Assembly: GCA_944324645.1 (NCBI GenBank)
Contig: CALUXB010000001.1
Location: forward strand, 492,837-556,836
Source: an uncultured Elusimicrobiales bacterium
GTDB lineage: Bacteria; Elusimicrobiota; Elusimicrobia; Elusimicrobiales; Elusimicrobiaceae
Length of the DNA stretch: 64,000 nt
Direction: 5' to 3'
The position numbers and the translations under genes were made by a program. Below are positions 32,509-41,563 of this stretch, one piece after another. The notes beneath the pieces are model-generated. The model did not search any database. It was not told the DNA's origin and saw only the letters and a list, made by a program, of their open reading frames with translations. The number at the start of each line of letters is the position of its first letter. Position 1 is the stretch's first letter.

Positions 32509-33162
32509 TTATTGAATGTCTTTTTCGTTGGCGGTAATGAGCAGTTCTACACGGCGATTCATTGCGCGTCCGGCGGCGGTGTTGTTGGAAGCCACCGGGT
32601 TGGCAGAGCCGTAACCGACGTATTGAATGCTCTTGGTTTTTAAGCCGTTGGCGATTAAATAATCATACACGGCTTTGGCCCGCTGCTCAGAGAGCGGGTT
32701 GTTAATGGCGTCGTTGCCGGTGGAATCCGTATAGCCGGCTACGATGATGTTGTTTTTCGGATATTTTTTCAGCACGCGCAAAAGGCCGTTAAGCGTGGTA
32801 ACCGACGCAGCAGACAAGGCGGCGTTGTTGCTGTCAAACAAAATATCGTTTTTGAGCGTGATGACCAGGCGAATGGTGTCGCCGTTGGCGTCTTTCACTT
32901 TTTGTACGTCGGCAATTTCCGCCAGTTCTTTGGCCTGCTTGTCATAATAGTTGCCAAGCAATCCGCCCGCGGCCGCACCGGCCAGCGCGCCGTAAATGGC
33001 GCCGGTTTCGCTCTTGCCGCCGGTGTTATTGGCAATAATGGCCCCCGCCAAAGCACCCACCGCCGCACCGCCGCCGGCACCGATAGCCGTGCGCGTGCCC
33101 GGCGTGGTGCACGCCGTGGCTAATAGACAGCCCGCCAAAACGGGCAAAATGATTTTTTTCAT
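32509..33162 (-). CDS. OmpA-family lipoprotein (YiaD-like) with glycine zipper
   Basis: A 217-residue protein. A lipoprotein signal (MKKIILPVLAGCLLATAC) places the lipidated Cys at residue 18. Residues 27-72 are a Gly/Ala zipper (GAGGGAAVGALAGAI and GALAGAAAGGLLGNYYD) that may insert in the outer membrane. The C-terminal OmpA-like domain (about 95-210) has D-S-T-G-N-D-x(4)-L-S-E-Q-R-A and GRAMNRRVELLI, the peptidoglycan-binding pattern. It is expected to tether the outer membrane to the wall. It is monocistronic, with a good GGAGAAT-type ribosome site and its own terminator. Confidence 0.92.
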   Translation of the reverse strand: MKKIILPVLAGCLLATACTTPGTRTAIGAGGGAAVGALAGAIIANNTGGKSETGAIYGALAGAAAGGLLGNYYDKQAKELAEIADVQKVKDANGDTIRLVITLKNDILFDSNNAALSAASVTTLNGLLRVLKKYPKNNIIVAGYTDSTGNDAINNPLSEQRAKAVYDYLIANGLKTKSIQYVGYGSANPVASNNTAAGRAMNRRVELLITANEKDIQ

Positions 33163-33313
33163 ACCGATTCTCCTTATCTATGGCCCAAAGGCCGGTTGTG
33201 ATTTTGAATGAACGGGTATATTCTATCTTTTTTCTAAAAAAGAGAAAAGCCTTATTTTTTTCTCTATTATAAGGAAAGGCCGAGCTGGCAGGCCGGTTTT
33301 GAATGTTTGAATT

Positions 33314-33329
33314 TGCTACAATAATATAT
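33314..33329 (+). promoter_or_regulatory. Predicted leaderless promoter of the yceD-rpmF-fab operon
   Basis: TGC (33314-33316) and TACAAT (33317-33322) are followed by 7 nt and then ATG 33330. No Shine-Dalgarno sequence lies before that ATG, so a leaderless transcript is likely. Confidence 0.55.
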
Positions 33330-33824
33330 ATGACGGAAAATGATTTTTACCAACATTATGAAGTGCCCCAGGATTTGCGTTTCTTTACGCAGGATATTTT
33401 GCGCAACGGGGGGCTGAAGTGTTCTGTTAAGCTGGCGCCCAAATATTTTGACAATATTTTTACGCCGCCCAACAAAATTACCGAGGTCCGCACCGAGCTG
33501 GAGTTTTGGCCCGCCGGCAAAGAGATTATGGCCCGGGGCCGCGTGTGGGGCAAACGCCTTGTGCGCTGCGACCGGTGTTTAAAAGAAACAGTGCAAGACT
33601 TTGATGAGTCTTTTCTAGAGAGCTATAGCGTACAAAGCGAAATAATTGATATAATGTTGCTTGTGCGGCAAACGCTTGCGTTGACCGAAGACATTCAGTT
33701 CCTGTGCCAGCCGGATTGCAAAGGTCTGTGTGCTCAGTGCGGAAAAGATTTGAACGAAGGCCCGTGCGCCTGCCAGCCTGAAGTAATGTCGCCTTTTGCG
33801 GCGTTAAAAGGAAAATTTAAGTAA
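33330..33824 (+). CDS. DUF177 / YceD family protein (23S rRNA accumulation)
   Basis: A 164-residue protein of the YceD/DUF177 family, almost always found before rpmF, as here. Conserved features are the R-C-D-R-C-L pair (about residue 87) and the C-terminal cysteine cluster LCQPDCKGLCAQCGKDLN, with the family's characteristic LCxxDCKGLC pattern. It is linked to 23S rRNA processing and envelope-lipid coordination in other bacteria. Start choice: ATG 33330 is preferred because a -10 box lies 7 nt before it. The in-frame ATG at 33303 lies upstream of that box and would be used only by a longer transcript. Confidence 0.88.
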   Translation: MTENDFYQHYEVPQDLRFFTQDILRNGGLKCSVKLAPKYFDNIFTPPNKITEVRTELEFWPAGKEIMARGRVWGKRLVRCDRCLKETVQDFDESFLESYSVQSEIIDIMLLVRQTLALTEDIQFLCQPDCKGLCAQCGKDLNEGPCACQPEVMSPFAALKGKFK

Positions 33825-33861
33825 ATTCATTTGACGTATCAAATGCAGAGGAGTAAATACA

Positions 33862-34065
33862 ATGCCTAATCCGAAGAAAAAACATACCCGTTCCAGAAGA
33901 GATATGAGACGCTCTCACAACTCCGTGATTGAAGTGGCGCAGCTCGTGGAATGCCCCAACTGCAAGGCTATGCGCCTGCCCCACAATGTCTGCCCTTCTT
34001 GCGGGTTTTATAAAGACCGTGTTGTAGTCGCCCAAAAAGCGGCCAAAAAAGAAGAAGCTAAATAA
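33862..34065 (+). CDS. rpmF: 50S ribosomal protein L32
   Basis: A 67-residue basic protein starting MPNPKKKHTRSRRDMRRSH, the standard L32 N terminus, with the zinc-ribbon type C-P-N-C-x(9)-V-C-P-S-C-G and an acidic/Lys C-terminal tail. All four Cys are present, so this is the zinc-binding (C+) form. It lies 37 bp after yceD with a GAGGAG ribosome site and precedes plsX, the widely conserved yceD-rpmF-plsX order that couples ribosome and lipid synthesis. Confidence 0.97.
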   Translation: MPNPKKKHTRSRRDMRRSHNSVIEVAQLVECPNCKAMRLPHNVCPSCGFYKDRVVVAQKAAKKEEAK

Positions 34066-34073
34066 CACTTCCT

Positions 34074-35129
34074 ATGATTAGAATAGCCCTAGACGCTTTA
34101 GGAGGGGATTTTGGAGCCACACCCAACGTGCTGGGCGCGTTGGAGGCGGCTAAACGTTTGGACGCTGAAATTATTTTGGTAGGCGACCAAACAGTCATCC
34201 GCCGTGAACTAACGGCGCTGGGCCATTCTGATTTACCCAAAAATATTTCCGTGGTGAACGCCCCCGATGTCATAGATATGGGGGCTGATCCCGCGCGGGA
34301 AGTGCGCGCCAAAAAAACGGCCAGCATTGTCGTTTGTGCCGAACTGGTGCATAAAGGCCAGGCAGACGCATTTGTATCTGCCGGACACAGCGGGGCCGCT
34401 ATGGTGGCGGCGCTGCTTCGTATGGGGCGCATCAAAGGCGTTTTGCGTCCGGCCATTGCCACCCCAATGCCTACTTATGAGGGCGTAAGCCTGCTCTTAG
34501 ACGGCGGCGCCAATGCCGACTGCAAACCCATTCACCTGTTGCAATTTGCCGTGATGGGCTCTGCCTATATGGAAAAGGTTTTTGACGTAAAAGACCCGTC
34601 CGTAGGCATTTTGTCTATTGGGGAAGAGGAAACCAAAGGCAACCATTTGGTCAAATGCACTGTGCCGCATATGCGTGAGATTGGTATTAATTTCAAAGGC
34701 ACGGTGGAAGGGCGTGACGTGAACACCGGCGAAACGGACGTCATAGTCTGTGACGGCTTTGTAGGCAACATCGTGCTGAAAATGGCGGAAGGTTTAGCCA
34801 AAACGATGATGAATATGATTAAACGCGAAATCAAAAAACGCCCGCTGGCCGTAGCCGGGGCGTTGTTGTCCAAAGGCGCGTTTAAAGCCGTTAAAAAGCA
34901 TACTAACCCAGACAATTACGGCGGTGCGCCGCTGGTGGGGGTGAACGGCGTGGCGATTATTTCGCACGGCAAATCCAATGAAGTAGCCATTTTTAATGCT
35001 TTAAAAACGGCTGAAAAATTGGTAAAAAAAGATTTTATAGGGGACGTGGCCCAAAAAATGGCCTCCCTGAAAGATACCTTTGAGCGCATAGAGGCCGAAT
35101 GCGCCCACGAGGGGGAAAACAATGCCTGA
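34074..35129 (+). CDS. plsX: Phosphate acyltransferase PlsX
   Basis: A 351-residue protein starting MIRIALDALGGDFGATPNV, the PlsX signature. The family makes acyl-phosphate from acyl-ACP for phospholipid synthesis at the inner membrane. Further conserved blocks are AGHSGAAMVAALLRMGRI, DGGANADCKP and VGNIVLKMAEG. Length is normal. It starts 8 bp after rpmF and its TGA overlaps the fabG start by 8 bp, so translation is probably coupled. Confidence 0.97.
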   Translation: MIRIALDALGGDFGATPNVLGALEAAKRLDAEIILVGDQTVIRRELTALGHSDLPKNISVVNAPDVIDMGADPAREVRAKKTASIVVCAELVHKGQADAFVSAGHSGAAMVAALLRMGRIKGVLRPAIATPMPTYEGVSLLLDGGANADCKPIHLLQFAVMGSAYMEKVFDVKDPSVGILSIGEEETKGNHLVKCTVPHMREIGINFKGTVEGRDVNTGETDVIVCDGFVGNIVLKMAEGLAKTMMNMIKREIKKRPLAVAGALLSKGAFKAVKKHTNPDNYGGAPLVGVNGVAIISHGKSNEVAIFNALKTAEKLVKKDFIGDVAQKMASLKDTFERIEAECAHEGENNA

Positions 35130-35865
35130 TTTTAAAGGCCAAAAGGTTGCCGTTACCGGTGCCACGCGCGGCATAGGGCTGGCTATAGCAGAAGCGTTTG
35201 CCCAGGCCGGTGCAGATGTGGCGGTGTGCGGCACCAATGAAGAACTTTTAAAAAAGACCAAAGAACATTTGCTTTCTTTTGGCGGTAAAGTTTGTGCGCT
35301 GAAGGCGGATATTTCCAAAGCGCAAGACTGCGACACTTTTGTGGCCGCCGCTGTGCAGGAATTGGGCGGGCTGGACGTGCTGGTAAATAATGCCGGCATT
35401 ACCAAAGACGGGCTGGTGGTGCGTATGCGCCCCGAAGATTGGGACAGTGTGATAAACGTCAACCTAACCGGCACATTTTTAATGTCCAAAGCCGCATTGA
35501 AAGTGATGTTTAAACAAAGAAGCGGAAACATTGTCAATATTTCCTCTGTGATAGGAGAAATGGGCAATGCCGGGCAGGCCAATTATGCCGCCAGCAAGGC
35601 GGGCATTATTGGGCTGACCAAGTCTTTAGCTAAAGAATTTGGCTCACGCGGGGTGCGCGTCAATGCAGTGGCGCCGGGTTTTGTGCGCACGGCTATGACG
35701 GACGCTTTGAGTGAAGAAATGAAGGAAAAGGCTTTTGAAGCCGTTCCGCTGAAACGATTTGCAGAACCGCAGGATATCGCCAAAGCAGTTATGTTTTTGG
35801 CCAGCCAGGACGCGGCCTATATTACGGGGCACGTGCTGGCCGTCAACGGCGGACTTTATATTTAA
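35122..35865 (+). CDS. fabG: 3-oxoacyl-ACP reductase
   Basis: A 247-residue short-chain dehydrogenase. The nucleotide site is VTGATRGIGLAIAEAF, the structural motif is NNAGIT, and the catalytic set is Ser (NISSVIGEMG) with Y-A-A-S-K (Tyr and Lys). It reduces 3-oxoacyl-ACP with NADPH in fatty-acid elongation. It lies between plsX and acpP without a fabD in between, a slight variant of the usual plsX-fabD-fabG-acpP order; fabD must be elsewhere. Confidence 0.96.
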   Translation: MPDFKGQKVAVTGATRGIGLAIAEAFAQAGADVAVCGTNEELLKKTKEHLLSFGGKVCALKADISKAQDCDTFVAAAVQELGGLDVLVNNAGITKDGLVVRMRPEDWDSVINVNLTGTFLMSKAALKVMFKQRSGNIVNISSVIGEMGNAGQANYAASKAGIIGLTKSLAKEFGSRGVRVNAVAPGFVRTAMTDALSEEMKEKAFEAVPLKRFAEPQDIAKAVMFLASQDAAYITGHVLAVNGGLYI

Positions 35866-35886
35866 GTATCATATTCGGAGGACAAT

Positions 35887-36132
35887 ATGTCTGTAGAAAA
35901 CGTGCAAGAAAGAGTGAAAAACATCATCGTAGAACAATTGGGTGTGGAAGCCGACCAGGTGAAACCGGAAGCCCAGTTTGTCAACGATTTGGGTGCGGAC
36001 TCTCTGGACACCGTGGAATTAATCATGGCGCTGGAAGAAGAGTTTGATATTGAAATTCCCGACGATAAAGCTGAAAAAATCAAAACCGTGGGCGAAGCGG
36101 TCAGCTATATTGAAGCCAACGCCAAAAAATAA
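35887..36132 (+). CDS. acpP: Acyl carrier protein
   Basis: An 81-residue acidic helical protein with the phosphopantetheine attachment motif [19 protein letters not shown]; Ser in D-S-L carries the prosthetic group. It starts 21 bp after fabG with a CGGAGGA ribosome site. It shuttles growing acyl chains for the Fab enzymes and supplies PlsX and the lipid A acyltransferase encoded at 61 kb. It appears normal in length and motif. Confidence 0.97.
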   Translation: MSVENVQERVKNIIVEQLGVEADQVKPEAQFVNDLGADSLDTVELIMALEEEFDIEIPDDKAEKIKTVGEAVSYIEANAKK

Positions 36133-36139
36133 AGCAACC

Positions 36140-36820
36140 GTGCCGACAGAGTTAGAAAGCATCATTGGTTATTGCTTTAAAGACGCAACTGTTTTAAAGG
36201 AAGCACTCACTCACAAGTCTTTTGCGGGCGAACACCGGGCCGCGTGCCATAATGAGCGGTTGGAGTTCTTGGGGGATAGTATATTAGGGGCTATTGTGGC
36301 CAATTATATTTACCGCCAATGCCCGCACAGCGAAGAGGGAGTGCTTTCTAAAATCAAATCCAATTTAGTTTCTCGCCATAATTTGTATTTGTGGGCCAAA
36401 GAATTGGATTTGGGGCGTTTTCTGTATTTAGGCCACGGGGAGCTCTCCACCGGCGGCCGCCAGCGCGACAGTATTTTGTCTAACGCGATGGAAGCTGTTA
36501 TCGGCGCCGTATATATTGATGGCGGTTACAGCGCAGCAGAGCAGGTGGTGCTGCCGTGGGTAAAAACGCAACAACTTACGCAGGACAGCGGCGATTATAA
36601 GAGTATGCTGCAGGAATATATCCAAAAACGCAGCCGCCATATGCCGCAGTATGAAGTGGTGCAAACCGTAGGGCCTGAACACGACAAGGTGTTCACGGTA
36701 GAAGTGCTTTTAGAGGGCAAAGTATTGGGTGCAGGCAAAGGAAAAAATAAGAAATTGGCCGAACAAGATGCTGCACGTAATGCCTATGCCCAGTTAAAAG
36801 AAAACAGCGCTCACAAATAG
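36140..36820 (+). CDS. rnc: Ribonuclease III
   Basis: A 226-residue protein. The endonuclease domain carries NERLEFLGDSILGAIVANYI, with the catalytic Glu/Asp signature, and the second acidic cluster in SNAMEAVIGAVYIDGG. A double-stranded RNA-binding domain follows, starting at DYKSMLQEYIQKR and ending A-A-R-N-A-Y-A-Q-L. It processes rRNA and other duplex RNA. I use GTG 36140; the open frame runs 32 codons further upstream, but that part overlaps acpP in another frame and is not RNase III-like. It lies 7 bp after acpP, an arrangement common in many phyla. Confidence 0.95.
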   Translation: MPTELESIIGYCFKDATVLKEALTHKSFAGEHRAACHNERLEFLGDSILGAIVANYIYRQCPHSEEGVLSKIKSNLVSRHNLYLWAKELDLGRFLYLGHGELSTGGRQRDSILSNAMEAVIGAVYIDGGYSAAEQVVLPWVKTQQLTQDSGDYKSMLQEYIQKRSRHMPQYEVVQTVGPEHDKVFTVEVLLEGKVLGAGKGKNKKLAEQDAARNAYAQLKENSAHK

Positions 36821-36833
36821 GACGGAGGAAGCA

Positions 36834-38051
36834 GTGGCATTTAAAAAAACTACGTCTAAAATCTCAGTTACTCCACCCAAGCAGGTCAAGCAGGCTTTAG
36901 ATAAAGCTAAGAGCAGACCGTGGGTGGCTATTGGCGTAGTAGCATTGATTCCGTTGGTCATTATGCTGGCCTTTACCATCAAGGGCGGTGCGTCTTTTAC
37001 GCGTTCGCGCAAGGCAGCAAACATAGATGTAGTCGTCTCATCTCAAACTCCGCAGGAAATTGCAGAAGAAGCTACTACCGCTTTGCGCAAAGGCGATAAC
37101 GATGCTTTTTTTGATATTCTGGATAGAAAAGTAAAAGATCCTAATATTGTCAACACACACGGCGATACGTTATTATTGGCCGCTGCTACATTGGGCAATT
37201 TAGAAGCAGTGGAACGTTTGCTGTCTATGGGGGCAGACGTCAACAAGCAAAATGCCTATACGCGTGATACGCCTATTTTGCGCAGCGTCTATGGCGACCA
37301 CGATGAGATTACAAAACTGCTTATTTATGCCAATGCGGATTTAAACTTGCCTAATAATTACCGCCAGACCCCAATGGGTTTGGCTGTAGAAAAGCAGAAA
37401 GGAGAGTTGATTGATTTGTTTTTAACCAGCGGGGTGCGTGCCGGGCTGGAAGGAGAAACATTGCTTCGTGCCAGCGCGCAGCGCAATTATATCGGGGTGT
37501 TAGCTATGCTGAAAGGCGGCGTAAGCCCCAATGTGAAAAACGCACCAGGCAATACACCGCTGATTATATCGGCCTCTTTGGGCGATACGCAGAGTGTGCG
37601 TGCGCTGCTTGCGTATCGGGCGGATGTCAACGCTGCTAATAATGACGGAAACACCGCTATGCTGTATGCCGCGCGTTATAACCACCCGGAAACGGTGCTT
37701 GCCTTGTTGGCCCCGCTGACTATGCAATACCGTGCCGACGTTAATATGCAGAATAAAAAAGGGGAAACGGCTTTGTATTGGGCGGCAATGAAAGGATATA
37801 CCCCGGTTGTCAAAATTTTGTTAGCCAATGGTGCAGACAAAAAACTGAAAACGAAAGAAGGGCAAACGGCTCTGGACGTGGCTAAAAAATATAAACGGGA
37901 AGAAATTATTAATTTGCTGCAAATGTCCACCAACCAGGTAAAAGATTTGTTTAATAAAGACCAAGAAGCCCGAATGGCGGCTAAAGCCGCCGAAGAGGCC
38001 CGCAAGGCCGAAGCGGAAGCGGCCCAAAGCCAGTCTGCTCAACCTGTCTAA
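36834..38051 (+). CDS. Membrane-anchored ankyrin-repeat protein
   Basis: A 405-residue protein starting at GTG 36834 after GGAGG. It has a basic N terminus, one transmembrane helix (VAIGVVALIPLVIMLAF, about 32-48), then six to eight ankyrin repeats (about 85-360) with units such as H-G-D-T-L-L-L-A-A-A and NTPLIISASLGDTQSVRALL, and a C-terminal Ala/Glu/Lys helix. The repeats are predicted to face the periplasm (N-in), where such proteins act as protein-binding scaffolds. It follows rnc by 13 bp and is probably the last gene of the operon. The ligand is unknown. Confidence 0.88.
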   Translation: MAFKKTTSKISVTPPKQVKQALDKAKSRPWVAIGVVALIPLVIMLAFTIKGGASFTRSRKAANIDVVVSSQTPQEIAEEATTALRKGDNDAFFDILDRKVKDPNIVNTHGDTLLLAAATLGNLEAVERLLSMGADVNKQNAYTRDTPILRSVYGDHDEITKLLIYANADLNLPNNYRQTPMGLAVEKQKGELIDLFLTSGVRAGLEGETLLRASAQRNYIGVLAMLKGGVSPNVKNAPGNTPLIISASLGDTQSVRALLAYRADVNAANNDGNTAMLYAARYNHPETVLALLAPLTMQYRADVNMQNKKGETALYWAAMKGYTPVVKILLANGADKKLKTKEGQTALDVAKKYKREEIINLLQMSTNQVKDLFNKDQEARMAAKAAEEARKAEAEAAQSQSAQPV

Positions 38052-38081
38052 AATATTAAATAGTTTGTGTTTTGTGCCATT

Positions 38082-38111
38082 GCCCCCGAATAAGTTGCGG
38101 GGGCTTTTTTT
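38082..38111 (+). terminator. Intrinsic terminator after the ankyrin gene
   Basis: GCCCCCG/CGGGGGC with a 9-nt loop and seven T. Confidence 0.9.
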
Positions 38112-38437
38112 GTATTGGCAGTGAGCGGGGCCTGTGCGTGGAGCCGGGCAAGACAAAAGTTAGACTTATGTTTTTAAAAATGCCGGGGGATAAGCCTTTT
38201 TTGACAGCTGGCATTTTTCAAGAGCCAACCGTATAGAATATTTGAAAGCGGAAATAGAAAAATCATCCATATCTAGGAAATAGCAGCAGGGGGTAGACGT
38301 TCTGAGAAAGAGGCGTCCAATGAGGCGGCAACGCTGCGGCGGATACAAAAATAACATTCCATTTTGGCAGTGCAGCGGGTTTTGGGTGCTGTAGAAGAAA
38401 AATATTGTAAGAAGTACGGGCACAGCGGGAAATATTT
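38112..38437. other. Non-coding gap between converging operons
   Basis: About 325 bp. A frame on the - strand (38166-38423) has neither a ribosome site nor protein-like character, so I leave it out. No clear terminator for the FtsA-like gene is visible here. Confidence 0.4.
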
Positions 38438-39595
38438 TTAATTTAAGCCCAGTTTAGCCAGCATACGGTCAAACAGGCCGGCGGCTTTGCTGCGCAAAGA
38501 AGAGCTGCGGGCTGCCACCTGCCCGCCGTGTTTTTGAGAGTATAAAGCCAAAGAAAGCGCAGAGGTATATGCCGGGGCCAGCAAGTCTTCGCTGTCTGCA
38601 ATCATATTGTCGTGTGCACTTAGGCGTACGCGGCGCGTGCCTAACACGCTTTTGACGGCGTTTTTAACGGCTAAATTCGCGCCGCCGCCACATAGCACTA
38701 CGGTTGAAGCTCCATATTTAATATAAGGCAGCGACTGGCGCAGCTCCGCCTGTATTTTGCGCATAAGTTTGCGGGCGGCGTCGTCCAGCACGTCGTCCAT
38801 AATTTCATCGTCCCCATAGCTATAATCTTTAAGCAGAGCCCGGGTGCTTTTTAAATCGTTTTGAAGAATGTCGGCCACTTCTTCCACAATAATGTCTGCT
38901 CCCAGCGGCAACTCCCGTGCGTCCTCTAACATTGCCTTGTGGTAAAGCGCGGCGGAACTGTTGGCCGCTCCGATGTCCAAAAGCAACACGCCGGTTTGTT
39001 TTTCTTCGGGTTTAAGCAGACTTTCGCATAAAGCCAATACAGTCGGCACAGCTTCAAAATCTTCACACCCGGCAGCGGTTAAAACGCGGTTTAAATTGTT
39101 CAAATGGGTGGACAAGCCCAACGAAAGAAATGTTTCCGCCTCCAAACAGTTGCCCGCCAAGCCGACGGGGTTTTGCACGCCGGTTTTTCCGTCCACCGTA
39201 TAGCTTTGCGGCAATAAATCCACCACTTCCAGCGCTTGGGGCAGGTTAGGGGGGATAGATTTGTCCAGCACTGCGCGTACGTCTTTATCGGTGATAAGCT
39301 GGCCGGGGTTTTCCGCCGGGTGAAACCCGCCGCAGCGGCGGAAGCTCAAGAAATCTCCGCGCAGTCCCACTACGACGGTGGGCGTAAAAGAAATATATTC
39401 ATTTAGTTGGGCAAAAAGGCGGTTTAAGCTGCGCACCGTTTTGTCAAAATCCAAAATATAACACGCGCTGACGCTGGGGCAAGTTTCCGCCGCGGCGTGG
39501 CGCACGCGGCAGGTGCCCGTGTTTTCGTCATAAACAGTTAGTACAGCGGTAATTTTGCCGCTGCCAAAATCCAGCGCGATAAAGTTTTGGCTCAT
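38438..39595 (-). CDS. FtsA-like actin-fold cell division protein
   Basis: A 385-residue actin-fold protein. The phosphate-1 loop is IALDFGSGKITAVLTVY, the 1C/SHS2-type insertion lies around VVVGLRGDFLSF and QLITDKDVRAVLDKS, phosphate 2 is VLLLDIGAANSSAALY, and the adenosine motif is VVLCGGGANL. The very C terminus (AGLFDRMLAKLGLN) resembles the amphipathic membrane-targeting helix of FtsA. The protein is therefore likely to tether FtsZ filaments or a related system to the membrane. It stands outside any ftsQ-ftsA-ftsZ cluster here, so it may be a second, diverged FtsA. No Shine-Dalgarno sequence precedes the start. Confidence 0.75.
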   Translation of the reverse strand: MSQNFIALDFGSGKITAVLTVYDENTGTCRVRHAAAETCPSVSACYILDFDKTVRSLNRLFAQLNEYISFTPTVVVGLRGDFLSFRRCGGFHPAENPGQLITDKDVRAVLDKSIPPNLPQALEVVDLLPQSYTVDGKTGVQNPVGLAGNCLEAETFLSLGLSTHLNNLNRVLTAAGCEDFEAVPTVLALCESLLKPEEKQTGVLLLDIGAANSSAALYHKAMLEDARELPLGADIIVEEVADILQNDLKSTRALLKDYSYGDDEIMDDVLDDAARKLMRKIQAELRQSLPYIKYGASTVVLCGGGANLAVKNAVKSVLGTRRVRLSAHDNMIADSEDLLAPAYTSALSLALYSQKHGGQVAARSSSLRSKAAGLFDRMLAKLGLN

Positions 39596-39610
39596 AGGCT
39601 TATTTTATCA
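39596..39610 (-). promoter_or_regulatory. Predicted leaderless promoter of the FtsA-like gene
   Basis: On the - strand TGA-TAAAAT (39610-39602) is followed by AAGCCT and then ATG at 39595. The extended -10 lies six bases before the start codon, and no ribosome site exists. Confidence 0.5.
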
Positions 39611-39687
39611 AATTTGCCGTTTGGGCTTCCCCGGCGGCCGTCCGTCTAGAAAAGCATATTCTACGACGGAGAAATAGAAAAATTTTC

Positions 39688-39700
39688 TATAATATATCTA
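39688..39700 (+). promoter_or_regulatory. Predicted leaderless promoter of the ABC-F gene
   Basis: A perfect TATAAT (39688-39693) is followed by 7 nt and ATG 39701. No -35 box of quality and no Shine-Dalgarno sequence are visible. Transcription is predicted to start at the ATG or one base earlier. Confidence 0.55.
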
Positions 39701-41563
39701 ATGATAGAGATTAAAGATTTATCCTTCCATTTTGGTTTGCGTACCCTGTTTGAAAATGCCAATCTGCTGCTGCCTGACGGGTTAAAAGTGGGCGTGGTGG
39801 GGCTCAACGGGTGCGGCAAGTCCACGCTGTTTAAACTCATCACCGGGGAGTTGTTCCCCGACGGAGGGAAAATAGAAATCTCCCGCAGTACGCAAATAGC
39901 CTCTGTTGCCCAGGACATCAAAGACCCTTCCAAAAAACTGCTGGAGTTTGTGCTGGAAGCGGATAAAGAAATTACCCGCCTGCACCGGGAACTCGCGCGC
40001 CCGGATTTATCCGGCGAGCGTATGGCGGAAATTTACGACCGCCTAGACAGCCTGGGCGCCCACGCCGCCCAAGCGCGCGCCTGCGCCATTTTGAGCGGTT
40101 TAGGGTTTGAAAATGCGGATTTTGAGCGCCCGCTTAAAGAATTTTCCGGCGGCTGGCAGGTGCGCGCCAACCTGGCGGCTACGCTTTTTGCCCCCAGCAA
40201 CTGCCTGCTCTTAGACGAGCCGACCAACCACCTGGATTTGGAAACATCTACCTGGCTGGAAAATTATTTGGCTAAGACGGATAAAACCGTCCTGCTCATC
40301 AGCCACGACCGCCACATTTTAAACCGCCTCTGTGATAAAATCGTGCACGTGGAGCAAAGCCAGCTCAAAATGTATAACGGCAATTACGACACCTACGAAC
40401 GCACGCGTGAGGCCGAGCAAGAGGGCGCCCGTCTGGCCGCGGCCAAGCACGAGCGGGTGGTGGCGCATTTGCAGTCTTTTGTGGACCGCTTCCGCTACAA
40501 AGCCACCAAAGCCAAGCAGGCCCAAAGCCGTATCAAGATGATAGAAAAAATGGGCCAGCCGCCCGCCGTGGTCAAAGACCCGGAAGTACATTTTCAGTTT
40601 CCTTCGCCGGTGCATTTGACGCAGGCGCTGATTACCCTAGAAGACGGCGTAGCCGGCTATGATGACAAACCCGTGCTGCAGCATTTAACCCTGCGTGTGG
40701 AGCCCGACGACCGCATTGCCCTCTTGGGCGCCAACGGCAACGGCAAATCCACGCTGGCTAAAATTCTTTCGCACCGCTTGCTTTTGATGAGCGGGCGTAT
40801 GACCATAGCCAAAAAAATTAAAATTGCTTATTTTTCCCAGCACCAAACCGAAGAGCTGGACGTGGAAAAAACGCCGTATGAACAGCTCTCCGCCCTGATG
40901 CCGGATAGCACCGAAACGCAAATCCGCGCGCAGCTGGGGGCGTTTGGGTTAAATAAAGCCAAGTCCGACACGCTGATCGGCAAGCTGTCCGGCGGGGAAA
41001 AGTCCCGCCTGCTTTTGGCGCTTATCACGCGCGACGCGCCGCACCTGCTGATTTTGGACGAACCGACCAACCACCTAGACATTCTTTCCCGCCAGGCCCT
41101 GCTGGAAGCGCTCAACGCCTATGAGGGCGCGGTGGTGCTGATCACGCACGATTTGCACGTGATAGAAATGGCCTGCGACACGCTGTGGCTGGTCAAAGGC
41201 GGCACCTGCCAGATTTACCGCGGGGATTTGGAAGATTATAAAGCCAGCCTGCTCAAACACAATGACAAAGCCAGCCCCGCCAGCGACAAAGAAAACGCCG
41301 CCGAAACCCGCCGCCGCACCGCCGCCCAACGCCGGGCGGAACTGGCCCCGCTGAAAAAAGAAATCCGGGAGCTGGACAAAAAGTTGGATAAGCTGCACAA
41401 GCGCAAACAGGAGCTGGAAAATTTACTGCTCCAACGCTACGATACCGACAACAGCATAGAGCTGGCCCTGCTGGGCGACCAGCTTTCTAACGCCGAGGAG
41501 CGCTGGCTGTTTCTTAGCCAGCAGTGCGAAGAAATAATGTCAGACAAAGAGGGAGACGAATGA
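39701..41563 (+). CDS. ABC-F family ATPase (Uup/YheS-like)
   Basis: A 620-residue protein with two ABC domains and no membrane segments. Domain 1: Walker A GLNGCGKST, signature FSGGWQ, Walker B LLLDEPTNHLD. Domain 2: GANGNGKST, LSGGEKSRL, LILDEPTNHLD. The linker is basic and helical (RFRYKATKAKQAQSRIKM), as in ribosome-associated ABC-F proteins, and the C terminus (about 525-610) is a coiled coil like that of Uup. It probably acts on ribosomes or translation factors. Its TGA overlaps the helicase ATG, so the two genes form an operon linked to RNA and translation. Confidence 0.94.
   Translation: MIEIKDLSFHFGLRTLFENANLLLPDGLKVGVVGLNGCGKSTLFKLITGELFPDGGKIEISRSTQIASVAQDIKDPSKKLLEFVLEADKEITRLHRELARPDLSGERMAEIYDRLDSLGAHAAQARACAILSGLGFENADFERPLKEFSGGWQVRANLAATLFAPSNCLLLDEPTNHLDLETSTWLENYLAKTDKTVLLISHDRHILNRLCDKIVHVEQSQLKMYNGNYDTYERTREAEQEGARLAAAKHERVVAHLQSFVDRFRYKATKAKQAQSRIKMIEKMGQPPAVVKDPEVHFQFPSPVHLTQALITLEDGVAGYDDKPVLQHLTLRVEPDDRIALLGANGNGKSTLAKILSHRLLLMSGRMTIAKKIKIAYFSQHQTEELDVEKTPYEQLSALMPDSTETQIRAQLGAFGLNKAKSDTLIGKLSGGEKSRLLLALITRDAPHLLILDEPTNHLDILSRQALLEALNAYEGAVVLITHDLHVIEMACDTLWLVKGGTCQIYRGDLEDYKASLLKHNDKASPASDKENAAETRRRTAAQRRAELAPLKKEIRELDKKLDKLHKRKQELENLLLQRYDTDNSIELALLGDQLSNAEERWLFLSQQCEEIMSDKEGDE

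Noticed and set aside
36044-36139. N-terminal extension of RNase III inside acpP
   Set aside because: It is an out-of-frame translation of acpP; RNase III similarity starts at the GTG at 36140.
38166-38423. 85-residue frame on the - strand between operons
   Set aside because: No ribosome site, unlikely composition, and it fills an intergenic region after a strong terminator.
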